Assembly: GCA_914767715.1 (NCBI GenBank)
Contig: OU612068.1
Location: 17,978,001-18,042,000 of the forward strand
Source of the DNA: Membranipora membranacea
Taxonomy: Eukaryota > Bryozoa > Gymnolaemata > Cheilostomatida > Membraniporidae
Direction of reading: 5' to 3'
Length of the DNA stretch: 64,000 nucleotides
Shown: positions 11,709-24,900 of the stretch, piece by piece
How the letters are laid out: each line of letters starts with the position of its first letter
Numbering within the stretch: the stretch's first letter is position 1
Program-made: the position numbers and the translations under genes
Notes under the pieces: model-generated
The model's input: the letters and a program-made list of their open reading frames with translations, nothing else
The model's database searches: none
What the model was told of the DNA's origin: nothing

Positions 11709-12617
11709 ATGTTTACAGTTCTCCTTCTTATTACCAGCGGTGCTCTGCTGAGCCAGGCCACCACACCACAAGTTACTACCCCTGCTCCTGTACCAACTAC
11801 TCCTGCTCCAGTAGAGGGCACAACTCCTGGTAAGTACATCTGTACCACAGGTTGCTCTGCCATGCAAATACTGCCGAAACTAATATCCTATCGACTTTCT
11901 GAGTGGGTGAGACTTAGCCTTGGTCACATGGCTACTTAAACAAAAAAAGGAGCCGCGTGACAAGGCTAGGTGCGACCTGCCAGAGGTCTCGTTCCCAAAT
12001 TGCACACTCATCAGTTGAACTATACACATTCGGAGTAAACGATTCGAGAATGAATTTGTCTAAGCAATGTGATTATATTAGAATCAGTAAGTGACGGCGA
12101 GGCAGTTATTAATTTCCGAGACTGTTAGAAAAGTGTGTGAAAGTTTGAAAAAATGTAATCTTGATATTCCACCATCATTCATCCATAATTATAATAACAA
12201 CTTATAACAACTTATTATTTATGTTCTGAAGATCTGATCAACTACGAGTGCAAAGCCAACGGAAACACATTCAGAGTGCTCCCAGAATCCAGATGCAAGA
12301 AGTACACCATCTCTGCTCTAGGAGGCCCTGCCCAGGAGCTGGTCTGCCCACCAAAGACCCGCTTTGATACCAACAAATGCACCTGCAACTGGGAGAAAGA
12401 CATGAAATGCCCCGGCTACGATGACTGCTACTCATTCGGTAACCTGTTCGTCGTCCTGCCATCAACCGACTGCAGAAACTACACAATCGAGTCATACAAC
12501 ACAAAGCCACAGGAGCTTGCCTGCCCACCAACCACTAAATTTGATACCATTGAGTGTACTTGCAACTACGAAGATAAAGTGTACTGCAATAATCCATTCA
12601 AAGGAATCATCGGTTAA
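11709..12617 (+). CDS. Secreted protein with two CBM14 modules
   Basis: Two exons, 11709-11829 and 12232-12617 (phase 1), encode 168 aa. The signal peptide (MFTVLLLITSGALLSQA) leads to a short Thr/Pro linker, then two Cys modules at about residues 43-98 and 99-158. Both follow C..G..F.V.P...C..Y.I......C....FD...C.CN......C, the chitin-binding type-2 pattern. The shared gene plan (signal and linker exon, phase 1, Cys-module exon) with the two genes upstream shows a tandem family. An AATAAA at 12665 lies 48 bases past the stop. THOC5 on the other strand ends only 320 bp away, so the two transcripts converge. Confidence 0.83.
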
Positions 12618-12664
12618 ACACTAGTTTTTCTACTGATTGAATAGTCAATTTTGTGAAAAAAAGC

Positions 12665-12670
12665 AATAAA
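12665..12670 (+). terminator. Polyadenylation signal of the CBM14 gene
   Basis: Canonical AATAAA 48 bases downstream of the stop at 12617. On the other strand another AATAAA (12705-12700) lies about 230 bases past the THOC5 stop, so the 3' ends of the convergent genes may overlap. Confidence 0.5.
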
Positions 12671-12936
12671 GTTTGTGGTATAACAAACAGCATTTTATAT
12701 TTATTTCTTCCATGTTAGCCATATTTACACTCCTCATATATAATACGAATATGGGGACATATAGACTGATACCAAAAATTACCAGATAATAAACAGTTTT
12801 AAAAGAAATTTCAGAAAGACCCATGATACAATTAATGTACAATTTATGTAAATATGTGCCTTGTGTAATTGGTGAGCTCCTAGTCAACAAACCTTGCTCC
12901 GAATGTAACCAATGCTGTTCTGGCAGCACAGTAGGT

Positions 12937-15900
12937 TCAATCATGTCCAAAGAAGCCAGTATCAGGGTTATATGTGAAGGGAAGTTGTCTTTCCCTGCCC
13001 CTGCAAAAGGATGAACATTTATTTATAAGCAACAAAACACAAATACAACTCAATCTGAGAGTAAAGCAGGCGAGAAATTCACTGCGTATAATGATGTTGC
13101 ACCCATACATATGGCTGTTAGTACTATACATATGGCTCTTATTATGATAGCCATGTCACTATGTACTATTTTTAGCAATAGAAATGAAGTGGATATCAAT
13201 CAATCAAAAAGTACTATACAATAATTAAAATTAAGTAATTTGATATTTAAAAGGAAACTATGAAATTAAAAGTGTAGGGCCCGCTAACCTGCGTGTATTA
13301 GGTACAAATTTGACGTTCACGTTACAGCTGGCGTACTGTGGAGAGGCCATAGACAGGACAGCTATATACACATCTATACACCAGGCCAGCCTAACAAGCT
13401 GTAGATTGAGTAAATTCTGATCTGTATGTGTGTCAGACAGTTGTAGGTTCACTTCTGACTCGATAGCCTAAAGACAGATGAGATAAGAATTTATTGAAAC
13501 TCTCGCAGAAACCATGGGGTTTATTTTGGAGCAGTTTTAAATGAATAATGGGAAAAATAACATAGCATCTTTTACAAAAAAGCTATTGGCATTGTAAAAT
13601 TGTAGCATTGTAAAGGAACAATTCAACAAAAGTGTTTCATCACCAGACTAAGTCATACAGTGAACTAATATTTCTTTTGGGTATGCGTGTGTGAGTTGAG
13701 GATAGGGACAATGTTGATGATATGAATATCAATGATATAAGTCGCATCTCCAAGCAATAATTTATTCATCGTACAATGAACTATGTTTGCAATACTCAAA
13801 TAAGACAGGTTTGCAGCCAAATTACTTTCTGAAAAATTTGTCCCATTATTTCTTATACTGACCAGCTACGAGGCGGAGGGGGGTAAAATAAAGATAGTAT
13901 GTAACAGAAATATCTCAATAAAAGTCTATTACTTTGTAGTTTAAAATCTTTGATTGTCTTCTCATTGAACTATTATTGGTAAAAGTGGGCAACTCCAAAT
14001 TATACATGTAATAATCTAAATAGCATCTACAAAATATGTTAATCGATTACTCAACAGAAAGATCAACACAATCGACAACCTGAGTATATGTCATCCACAC
14101 CCCCATTTATGATCTCGGCATTTTTAGTTAGAATGTATTGTTGTTGCCGGAAACTTGTTAAAACCAACAACACTAGTAAACATACGTGACATCTTGCCAT
14201 GGTATCACCAGAAAATCCCAGCTTCAAATTTGATTCTTCCCCATATCCTTTCCCCGTGAATGACTCATTACTACTCATATGGCAATGACTTACCATAATC
14301 ATGTCACTGTTGAGCCGAGTAAGTGTTAAACCCTGCTTGTGGTCCTCCAGCTGTACCAATATTACAGGCTTAGTAGAAGGGTAATCTCCGTGTATGCATA
14401 CATGAGCTATCACTTTGACTGCAACAAAATAAAGTAGCAATAATATGACATGTTGTGAAAGAGCAGAAACTTTTACCTATGTAAAATAAGTACTTCTTTT
14501 AGTGAGTGAAAAGTGATTCAGAGGAGTCCACATATTCATGACAACATTCTCAGCTAATTTCTTAAGACTGAAGGGACCAGACGTATTTGAAAGTGACTCA
14601 ATCAAGATTTCGGCATCATTCCAGAAGTCTCAGTCTAATTCACAGTACTACTGCTCTTGGTTCGTAAACAGCCTGCATCGGGATGAGAAGGTTTCATTAA
14701 CGTAATATTGGTACTAAAAAGATTCCATTTTTCATAAACATAACATTGGAACGGAAAAATACAACAACTCACTACTGAAGCAAGACAGTTTAGCCATATA
14801 TAAATATGGATACCACTTCCTAATGGCTGAGTGAGAAGTGTCACTAAAGAGACTTTACAATCATAACAACACCCTCTACTAAATTTTTATGATTAAAAGG
14901 GCCCAGACATACTTTGAAATAGGGTTTAAATTTAAATCCTCAAAAATATGCATCCGATTACTCACTACTAGAGCAAGACAGTTTAGCCATATATATGATA
15001 CAGTCCGAGCTGACAGCGCCTGTCGTTGTGTAGTCAGCAGCGTGAGGCAGCAGAGTGAAATCATCATACGGGATCCTCGTCCAGGTGTGTAGGCGGGTAG
15101 TCGGCAGAGCTCGGGGTAATCTCTCACCAACTGGTACTGTCAAATTACAACGCTCTACAATAGATGGTGAAAACTGGATTATTATCAAAAGAATCCACGA
15201 TAAAATAAAAGACCCTGTGTCACACAACATGTACTAGTGAATATCAGCCAAACTCATGGTTACTGTCATATTTGTGAATGGACATGACATGAGATGACAT
15301 GAGATGAAATTACATGACATTAAATGAGTATATGATATGACAAACACTTCTATTCCAGTCAAATATACTACTAAGGTAAGTATGTAATGTAAGTTGTTCA
15401 AGATATAAAGCTGCTGTTGAATTGACAAGTGGACTAGTAGACTAAACATTACAAACCTAGTTCAGATATCTGATGTACCAGTTCAGCCCTATCAAGTACA
15501 AGTTTCTTGATCTTGTTAAGCAGAGCGCTGACACTAGATAACTTAAGAGGTGCTGCCTCTCCAGTCTCCAGCTTGTTATATCCTGATATGGTCTGAGCCC
15601 ACTTGTAGGGCGTACCAATCTTACTTCTGTACTGAAGTAAATCTGACGGCCTGAAATGAGAGATAAGATAGCTATAGGAATTGAATGATGCCCATCTCGA
15701 AGCAGGACAACAAAGAGACATGATGCTTATTTTGAATTCGTCACGAGATCTTTATCATCAAGAGGTTTTAACTACAATATTTTGATTTTTGCCTAAAACA
15801 AAGTATCATCAATTAAGAAGATAGGACGGATATTTGAAAATGGTAATAAACAAACATAGCTTTCATACTTTTTCTGCATATAGACTAGACCATTCATACA

Positions 15901-18900
15901 TCATTACATGACGTACTTTTCTTCATATTGGCTCAGCAGAGTACAACAAATATCAATACTTAGATTTGATAGGCCGATACTAGAAAGCAGACGTTTGCAT
16001 ATGCTTTGTTTACTGGGGTGCGTCTCTAAATTTGTGGTTGATACTGTATGTACTTACGTAAGTTTATCTAGCTGAGCTTGGCTGTGTGGTGAGGGAGTAA
16101 TGTCCCCTTTATCTCCAGCATATAAACAGGAGAATATAGACTCAATGTGCATCAGATCACTGAATCAAAAAATAAATTTTCAAAATATGAGTAGACATCG
16201 AGACCCACAGCAGAAAGCGGTGCACATTCAATATTACAATGTTTACAGTCAACTTAAAAGCTAGAAGCCCTTGCATTAACTGACAGAGCATTCTGTTCAA
16301 ATTTAAATATACCTTATGGTCAAAGCACACTTAAAGGTTGCAACCTCAGAGGTTTTCACAACGTCACCACTGTTAACATATATGCTGACAGCAGCCTCAG
16401 CTGATCCTCAGAGGGTTGATGTATATATAAAAACTCATTGAGGATCCGCTGAGGTTGCAACCTCTCAAGTGTGTTTAGACCATGAGAGGAGTAAAGTATT
16501 TTCAGGAGGAAAAGTTGCCCATTTTGCACAGGATTTCAATAGTGAAATTCATGGCTAGCTTACAAATACTTGACTTCATCGTTTATACTTCATTACACTT
16601 CATATTAGAAATTCTCATCTTAGATAGTTGAAATTTTGCTAGCTAAACATATGGAGTCATCCCCTATACAAGCTAAACTAAACTAATCAGCTAATATTTA
16701 CTCCTCCAGGGGAGGCAACTTTGCGAACATAGAGGAATGAATTGAATCATCATCACCTACCCAGCTGCAATCGAAGAGCTCTGGCTCCCAAATATGTTTC
16801 CTTTAACTGTCACCATGTCCATAGTGGGCATGTAATAGAAGTTGAGCTGAACTTTGACCCCTGGGTTAGCCGATGACCTCTGACACAGAATCTCAACATT
16901 TACGTACAGAGGGTGGCGCTTTAATACTCTCGTCTCAGCGTCCTCATCATTCACACTATTCATCCTCCTCCTGTGCTTCTATTAGAAGAAACAGACTTGA
17001 CATTACAATTTCATTAAAATCAAAATGGGGGAAATGGCAAGCTGGAGGGGATAGACTGTATATGTGTCGGTTACTGTATTACCGACATTGGCAATTGGCA
17101 ATATCTCTACCAATGACGTAACGAAGAAAAAAGGTGAAGCAATCTAGTTCTACAGGCGTGCATATGTAGGCCTAGTAGTGTGAATGTGATATTATGCACA
17201 ATTCAAGAATCACTGGAGATTCAAGTGAGCAATTATGAAAGGGAAATACCCAACAGTATACAGTAGGATCTCAATCAGACATGAAATTATCTCAAGAAAA
17301 TCATTTATATCATTTAATTTCCTGTGCCGTGATACTAAAGTTATGACATGGAGAAATGCCTTACAGATTGCTTATGAGAAGCTTCTTCTTCTTTGTCATC
17401 TTCCTTCTCACTATCACTGTCCTCATCTACATGATAAAGTGAATGTACAGAGACTAAATATGAGACATATCAGTGCCTTTTGGCAAATACAAGCATGGTA
17501 AGTGTCAAGCCTATCTTGACAAGCTTTGTTGGTAGGTTCCCCCTACCAACAAATATTGTCAAGACATGCTAGTTATGTGTCTAGAATAAATACACCACTG
17601 CTAAAGATGTTAGACAAGATTGTGTAACACATAACAACCAGTCCAAACTAGAATTGGCAAATTCATGAGGTACGAGAAAAAAACCTACACCAATATAAAG
17701 GGACTTTGCGCTATCTCTAGCTAGAAAATAAGCACATAAAAAGGTCCCGTGATAATACGCACCTTTAGCAGCATTCTTGGCAGCAAACTGTTTGGCAGCA
17801 TCCTCATCTCCTTCGATGACAGCTTTCAGGTACCCTGCAAAATATACGTAAGATGTGATTAATGGGGCAAGATAATAAAATTCACACAGCTGAACAATAA
17901 ACATTTAATAATGTACTATAATATGCCAAGCAAACAGGACCAGCTGTCAGAGTATGTCAAGTAAAATTTGAATTGAAACTGGAACTTGTTCCAATACTAT
18001 CAACATAACGTGTGACAGCATGGTTTTGAATCATTTCCCTTTAACCCCAGTGAAATTCATATTCTTATAATGAGCCTGTCTTGATGACTTTTGCTAGGTG
18101 GGTGGGAGGCAGAGTCCCCCTGTGTGCCAACCCTACAAAACTTGTCAACACCGGCTGAGTGGAACCGACATCTAGAACTCTCACCTTTCTTATCCTGAGT
18201 TTCTATAGAGTTGATATTTCGGTATAATACAAACAGAGGCTGAGGGAGATACCGGGCTAACTGATACTGTGCTCTCTGCTGCTCTAGTGGCATTCCAAGG
18301 TACTGCTGCACCGGTCTGGTAGCCTAAAACCAAAACCAACATACTATAAGAAAATAGTATTTACGGGATTTACTTTTTTACGCTGAGGTCAAGCAAGTAG
18401 ATATTGGCCTAAATATCACAGTTATTCACGTTATTAGATTTATATGGAATTTAAGAATAAAATAGATTTATTATATATTATTTCTATTTAAATAAAAATC
18501 AAATATAAATCAACTTTATCCAAAATACATTTTAATAGAGTATACATATACATCTAAACCATATTCATACCTCAAGAATTTTCTGTAATTTAGGGTTGAG
18601 GGATTCAAGGTCTGATTCTTTCTTCTGAATTTCTGATTGAGATTTCTCGATCTTCTTTTTTGCCTCCGACAGCTGCTCAGCAAGACTGCGTAGAAAATTG
18701 TGTAACATTTGACATGGAAAAAAAGAAATCAGAGCATGATTCCGTTTGAATTATTGAGCTCTGTTGATGGGTTCTAAACGTGCAACAATTCAAATAACTT
18801 GAGTGTACGCGAATATAATTATTGTTTTAGAGATGGTAAACTCTAACGCATTCCACTCATTCGATGCAGCAATATGGAACGATAAAAATGAAAATAGAGT

Positions 18901-21900
18901 AACATGCACAGATGTGCTATTTTGTTCTGCTTTACTCGAATAGAAAGTGGGGCAAGAAAAAAACTTACATTTTCCTTTCTTCCATCTCCCACTGTAATCT
19001 GGCCTTTCTCTGCTCATGAGGATCATCTTTTGTCAACTCCTAAAGTAAAGAAATGGAACAGTAAGCTTCAAAATCTCTCAATTGTATGATCACATAAATC
19101 TAATGGTATGTTGTACCCTTTTCATAGATCATGGCAGGACAACTTTTCTCCACACGGATTGTAATTCACATTCATGATTTGAGACAATAAATATAATTGA
19201 TTTGTGTTTTCCAGTCGAATACATCCTATCATTGCACACCCAGTTAGAAAGTGCAGTGGTTCTACCCATATCCATATAATATAAGTATATATAATTATGT
19301 ATTTGGCTCTATCAATACTAGACCAAGGCAAGTGTACCCAAAAGAATTTGCCTGGATTAGTGATAAACTCCAACTCCTTTCATATATACTTATATCAAGT
19401 TAGCTTTGTCACGCTGCCACGGTTTTGGTTTATTTTATCCTCCCAAAACCAAAGCAACCTTACTTACTTACTGCCTGCAGATAGTAATTATCTCATTCCC
19501 CCAAGTGCCTAGCATTGCTGTTCAATTGGTTGATCAATTGTTAATGACCCGGAAATGTTAAACCGATTTTGAGCAGAAGTTTCTAAAGTCACAGCTGGAG
19601 AGCTGGCGCTTGAGACGAAGAAGACGCAGGTAAATACGCAGGTAAATTAGTTACAAAGACAAACCTGACGACTGATTTCAGCTGGAGCCTCACTGTAAAA
19701 TTTCTCAACATCTACAAGTTTCAGCTCCTCATCTTTGGATCTATAATCAAAGAATAACATTACAGCATGTTCTGCTGTCCTCATCAGTAAAAAAAAAAGG
19801 TTTTTAAAACTCAAATTTATGTTTTGAAAGGATGAAAAAATTGCCAAAAAATCACTTCACCAGCTCTCTAAGGAAAACCAGGTCAAGCTTTTATTTCAAT
19901 GACTCCTGAAAATTGAGTTTTGTGCCTCTCACTCTGCTTTATAACATGACATTAGATCAATGAAGAGGGAGTTCATTGATTAGATCTGGGAACAAATGTG
20001 TATGTTTTCCCCACCTTTTTTTCCTTTTTTGAAAAAGGAAGAGGGAAAAAGATTTTACTTACTAGAATGAATTAGAGCATAGGAATTTGGCCTTACAGCT
20101 CAAATATGATGATTAACATTTTATAAACAAATTTCTTCTGAAACTCCCCTTCGGCAGATATCGAAGAACTGCCTGGGGTAAAGACTCTTCTTTACACATT
20201 TGATCCCAAGATATTTTTGATCAATCTGCTGTCATCCACTAGAAGGCAGACTTTTATTTACTCATATTTTTATATTTCTTTTTGTCATCCCATGCCCATG
20301 TGACGATATCAACACTCAAATCTAGCAGCATACTTAATGTCTGTGACAAAATAAGCCAACCAACCAATCTGGAATGTGACATGTCGCCTCTCAGACTAGT
20401 CTCAGCGGAAATCTATTAGCAAAATTAGAAAATCAATGAAACATTGTCACTTCACACCAAACACAAGAGCGATATGACGGTTTTCATTCCTTATGTGTTA
20501 AGTAATTATTGAACTAAATACTTTAATGCATAATATGGATTATATAGATTTGGCATCAAAATTTCTTCCTATCCTATAATGGTTTTTCAAACTTTGTGGT
20601 AAACTATCAAAAAAAGGGAAAACGTATATTTTTGCTTCAAATAAAATTGGTTTAAGAATACTGTGAGAATATGTTAATAATACAAATCAAAGTTTTATGA
20701 CATATTGAAACTACATATTGGGCTGCCAAACATTGGGACAATTTAGGGACTGCAGAGTTTTAATATTGTGGGTCAATCTATTACATAATAAAGGATCATT
20801 GAATGTAAATTAGAGCTTACTTTTCCCTTTTGTTGTTAAGTAGCACTTAGTGAAAGTATCATTTGGGCAAATCTAGTCAAACAAAACTTAAAATTGCCTT
20901 TTATCCAAAGGAACAACAGAGCTTCCAATACATTTTCTCACAATAAATATTACAATATCCCAACCCCTTTATTTGAATGTCCTCACTAATATTATAAAGA
21001 ATTTGACACCAATAGATGAAAATCAACAACGCTGTAGTTTATTTATAAATAATTTAGTCAGGATTATTTTAAAAGTATACTTAGGCTAAATGCTGAGCCA
21101 CTGGAAATTTGTAAGGAGTAAACTAAATTATTTCAACTCAATCTTCAGGAATCAATGGTTCAGTGGAAAGGCATTAAACTGGGTCAATAATATCAAGAAG
21201 AAGTACAGTATAGAATAGAATTATCATCCATTGATAATACGATCTGTCTGCGTGTATGGTTGTTTAGGATGAGAAGGCATCTCATATATACCTTGCTAGT
21301 GGTCTTGGCAGTTTTAAATATAACGCTAGTATACATCAGCAGTAACCAAGAAGGGTACATACACACACATCAGCAGTTCATAAAACCTCCTAGTACAGTT
21401 ACGAATACTACTAAGCGCCACAGCAACAGACAGCAATCTAGTGCTCTACTAGCTCGAAAAGAGAAACGACAGACAAAACTGCTGGGAAAACTGCAGGAAA
21501 AACCGCAGGAAAAACCGCCTACTAATTCTCAGCCTATCATTGACTACCTGTTGGATAATCTAAATGCAGAAGTGCAGAAGAAAGATGGAGAGGCTCAAAT
21601 TGACTTTACAGCAGTATACTTCCATGCGGTAGAGAGGTGCGCCAGCACTACCATTAAGACTCTGTTACTGAAGTATGCGATCAAAGCAAACCTCACTGTA
21701 TATAAAACAGGTAAGCGATTGACTGAACAGTCTACAAAGAACACCATGGGCATCGGCATTCGGCAAAACTTTAAATGTGTATATCTGCAAAAAATTATGT
21801 TCAAAAGAACATGTTTGATATCGACAACACCTTTTCCTTGCCTATCTATTTAACAGCGTGAAATGTTGGCCAAATAATGGCAACTTAGCAATCAACCCTT

Positions 21901-24900
21901 CAAATTACATGTGGAATTAGGCTTAATGCCTATGTTGTATCATATTCCTGGCATCCTCCCCCCCTCCCCCCTCATCACACCGAATCTTGTTCTACTAGTT
22001 GACCTTGATTCTTCTCTTCTTACAGATAAGGGCATATTTTTGACACCAGAATCTAGTCTATCCCGGGAGGAAATTCCCCAAATGATAGCAGGACCAGAGA
22101 CACTAAGGATTACTAGTCTACGGGAACCGCTACAGCTTTCAGCATCAATGTATCAATATTATGGACTAGGTAAGTATCGCAAGCTAAACTTCATAAAATT
22201 TAATCAAATTGATATAAAGCTACAAAATAGATTATGGGTAACTGAAAATTTTTCTTACATCTTACTGTGTAGGACAAAGTGTTGGGATTTAAAGAAACAA
22301 TGCTTATGTCACCATCAACAGTTGAATAACCTACAGGCAAAGTTAGCATTTTTGATTGACCAGACAAGGTGTTATCACAAAATTTTCCTCGAAAATGATG
22401 TGGAGAAGTTCATAAAAAGCTGTGTGTTATTTGGTTCTGTTCCCGAGGCAACCTGAAGTGTATTACATATTCAAAGGAAACCTTCCAATAGTCAACAACA
22501 ATGCTATTTGAAATTTCACCAAAATCAAATCACCTGAGTGCTCAATGTCAACCTTTTTTTTTTCAAAATACATAAACCCAAATTCGCAGTATTGAGCTAG
22601 ATTGCAAAATAATAAATTTGCTCATATTATATTCTCAGAATAATCTTAATTTCATCTTCGCTCTTTTGCAGTGAGATGTTACTGGCATCCGTTCTTCGCT
22701 AGCTTTATCGAAAGTGTGGCGTTCAGAGGCCCATGTCGATGTGGGGGCATGTGTGAGAGTTATAGCTTACATAATCCCATGTCACGTAGACTTGGGCTGA
22801 CCGTAGCGGTACAAGAGGATAACGAGTATGAGGCCCTAGAGTTTATCTACAGCCTGGAGAGGGTGTTTCACATAGTCATGATAACCGAGGCTATAGATGA
22901 GAGTCTGATTATGCTCAGAGGTGGGTACTTAGGCTAAGATCTTTGCTGTTTGAGGAGGTTGAAGTACAACATAATATATAATATAATATATATAATAAAT
23001 AGTATAATAAACATAAATTTTAAAATAATCTGCAATGATTCAGTAACTATTTGTTGCAAAATATTTTACCCAAAATTAATAATTTTTAAGTCTTGCATGT
23101 GGCAACTTTTATTCTGCCAGTCGTAGTGTGATATTTGTATTTATCCTAGTTTAAGTGCTCAAACAGTGTAAGATGCTGGTAGAGGCATTTCATTATCAAC
23201 CACTTTCTCCCCAGAAAGTGGTTGATAATGAAATGCCTCTACCATCTTGCACCGTTTGAGCACTTAAACTATATTTATCCCTAAATCAGGCATGTTGTTT
23301 TATCTCCATATTTCATGGACTATTCACCGTTATTGTGGGAGATTTCTAATTCTAAGGATACCTTCTATGGATACTTAAATAATCTCTGCACACTCCCTTG
23401 AGAAACACCAAGAGAACTCCCAGCGCCTAGTTTGCAAAACTCCTTTCAAAATATTGACAGGAGTGGACAACTTTAACTCTAATGTATTGCATATCTTTCG
23501 TAGATGCCATGAATTGGAACAATGACCATGTTGTGACATTCGATAAGCAAGTCCGGGTCAAAAGCAGGAAAATACAAATACGCAATGAGACAGCCTTGCT
23601 AGGCTACTACAAATGGAATTTAGCAGATCTCCTGATCTACCAATACTTCAAACTGAAAGTACAGCAAAAGATTGATTCAGAGAAAAGCTATTACCCAAGT
23701 GAAGCTCAGAACCTGAGACTGGCTAGAGAAGAGACCTACCAGAGCTGTGTGCAAGAAAGCGTAGCTGTAAATCAAACTACATCAAGTGGGGCCACGATAG
23801 AAAACTATGATTATAAACTGAAGCCTTTTGCGGCTGCCGAATGCAAATACTACTCAGGTGGAATGAAGACAATGTGGTTGTCTCTTGAAGGGTCCAAAGA
23901 ACGTGAAGCCAACTGAACACCATCGTACCAAGATCCTTGTGAATTCTACATATATTCAAAAGTAGGCACAACGGTTCGATTGCAGTACCTGCCCATGAGT
24001 TATCGAGTCAAAAAGTCAACATCATTCACGTACCAAACCCCATAGAACCATTGTTAGGTATATGATGGTGTCCTATGTTTGCCACTTTGAGAATAAAGCT
24101 GACTTGGTTTACCCAAGGAGTTAGTTCTCTAACTCCTTGGATTAACTGGTTTTACCTTTTGGGATGCATACCTGAACTCAAGACATTTGTTGATCTCCTT
24201 CTGCAGATGACCGACTTCGTACATCAAATTCTGCAGCCTCAAATGATATTGATCGTTCTTATTTCTCTTCTACAAACAAAATATAACCACTTACTATCAA
24301 CATGACAATATTGGATTTTCTGGGCTTGTCAGTCTATAAAATATTGACACCTCACAATGGAATGCTAGACTGCTCTCAATTTCATACCTATCATGTCTAA
24401 ATACTCAAGCATCCCGAGAAAAGAACACCAAGATAATCATTATAGTTGTGAATTTTGTTCAACAAAGTCAGATTATATATATGGTCTACACATATTATGG
24501 CTCCTAACTAAGTCATCTTAAACTTTAACAAGACAAGATGATGTTTGTGTAGAGCATTAACCACTTTATCAAATTAGTTTGATCTTGTCATTGCCAATCG
24601 TGAATCCTGATAACTCATACTTGATAAGTGAAGTGCTCAAACTAAACTTCTGACTTTCAATTTCGATCAATTGATTTTCAAAGGGTTGCACTTGTCAGTA
24701 ACATGCTTTCTCCTGTACATATTTAGCATGCATATAAGGATTTTGTACCTCAGCTGTGGCGTCCTTAGCTCGCGAACATCCCAGATGACCCACTCTGTTC
24801 AGCTTCCTCAGTCGAGCAATTGCCAATGATGACAATATCCTATGCTCCAAAACTTCAGCAGGCTTGTAAGAAAATAAAAAAAAGCAGGTTCAGCATTGAG

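Noticed and set aside
21260-21268. Sulfotransferase start at 21260
   Set aside because: That codon is TTG; the first in-frame ATG is 21269 and leaves a good type II membrane anchor.
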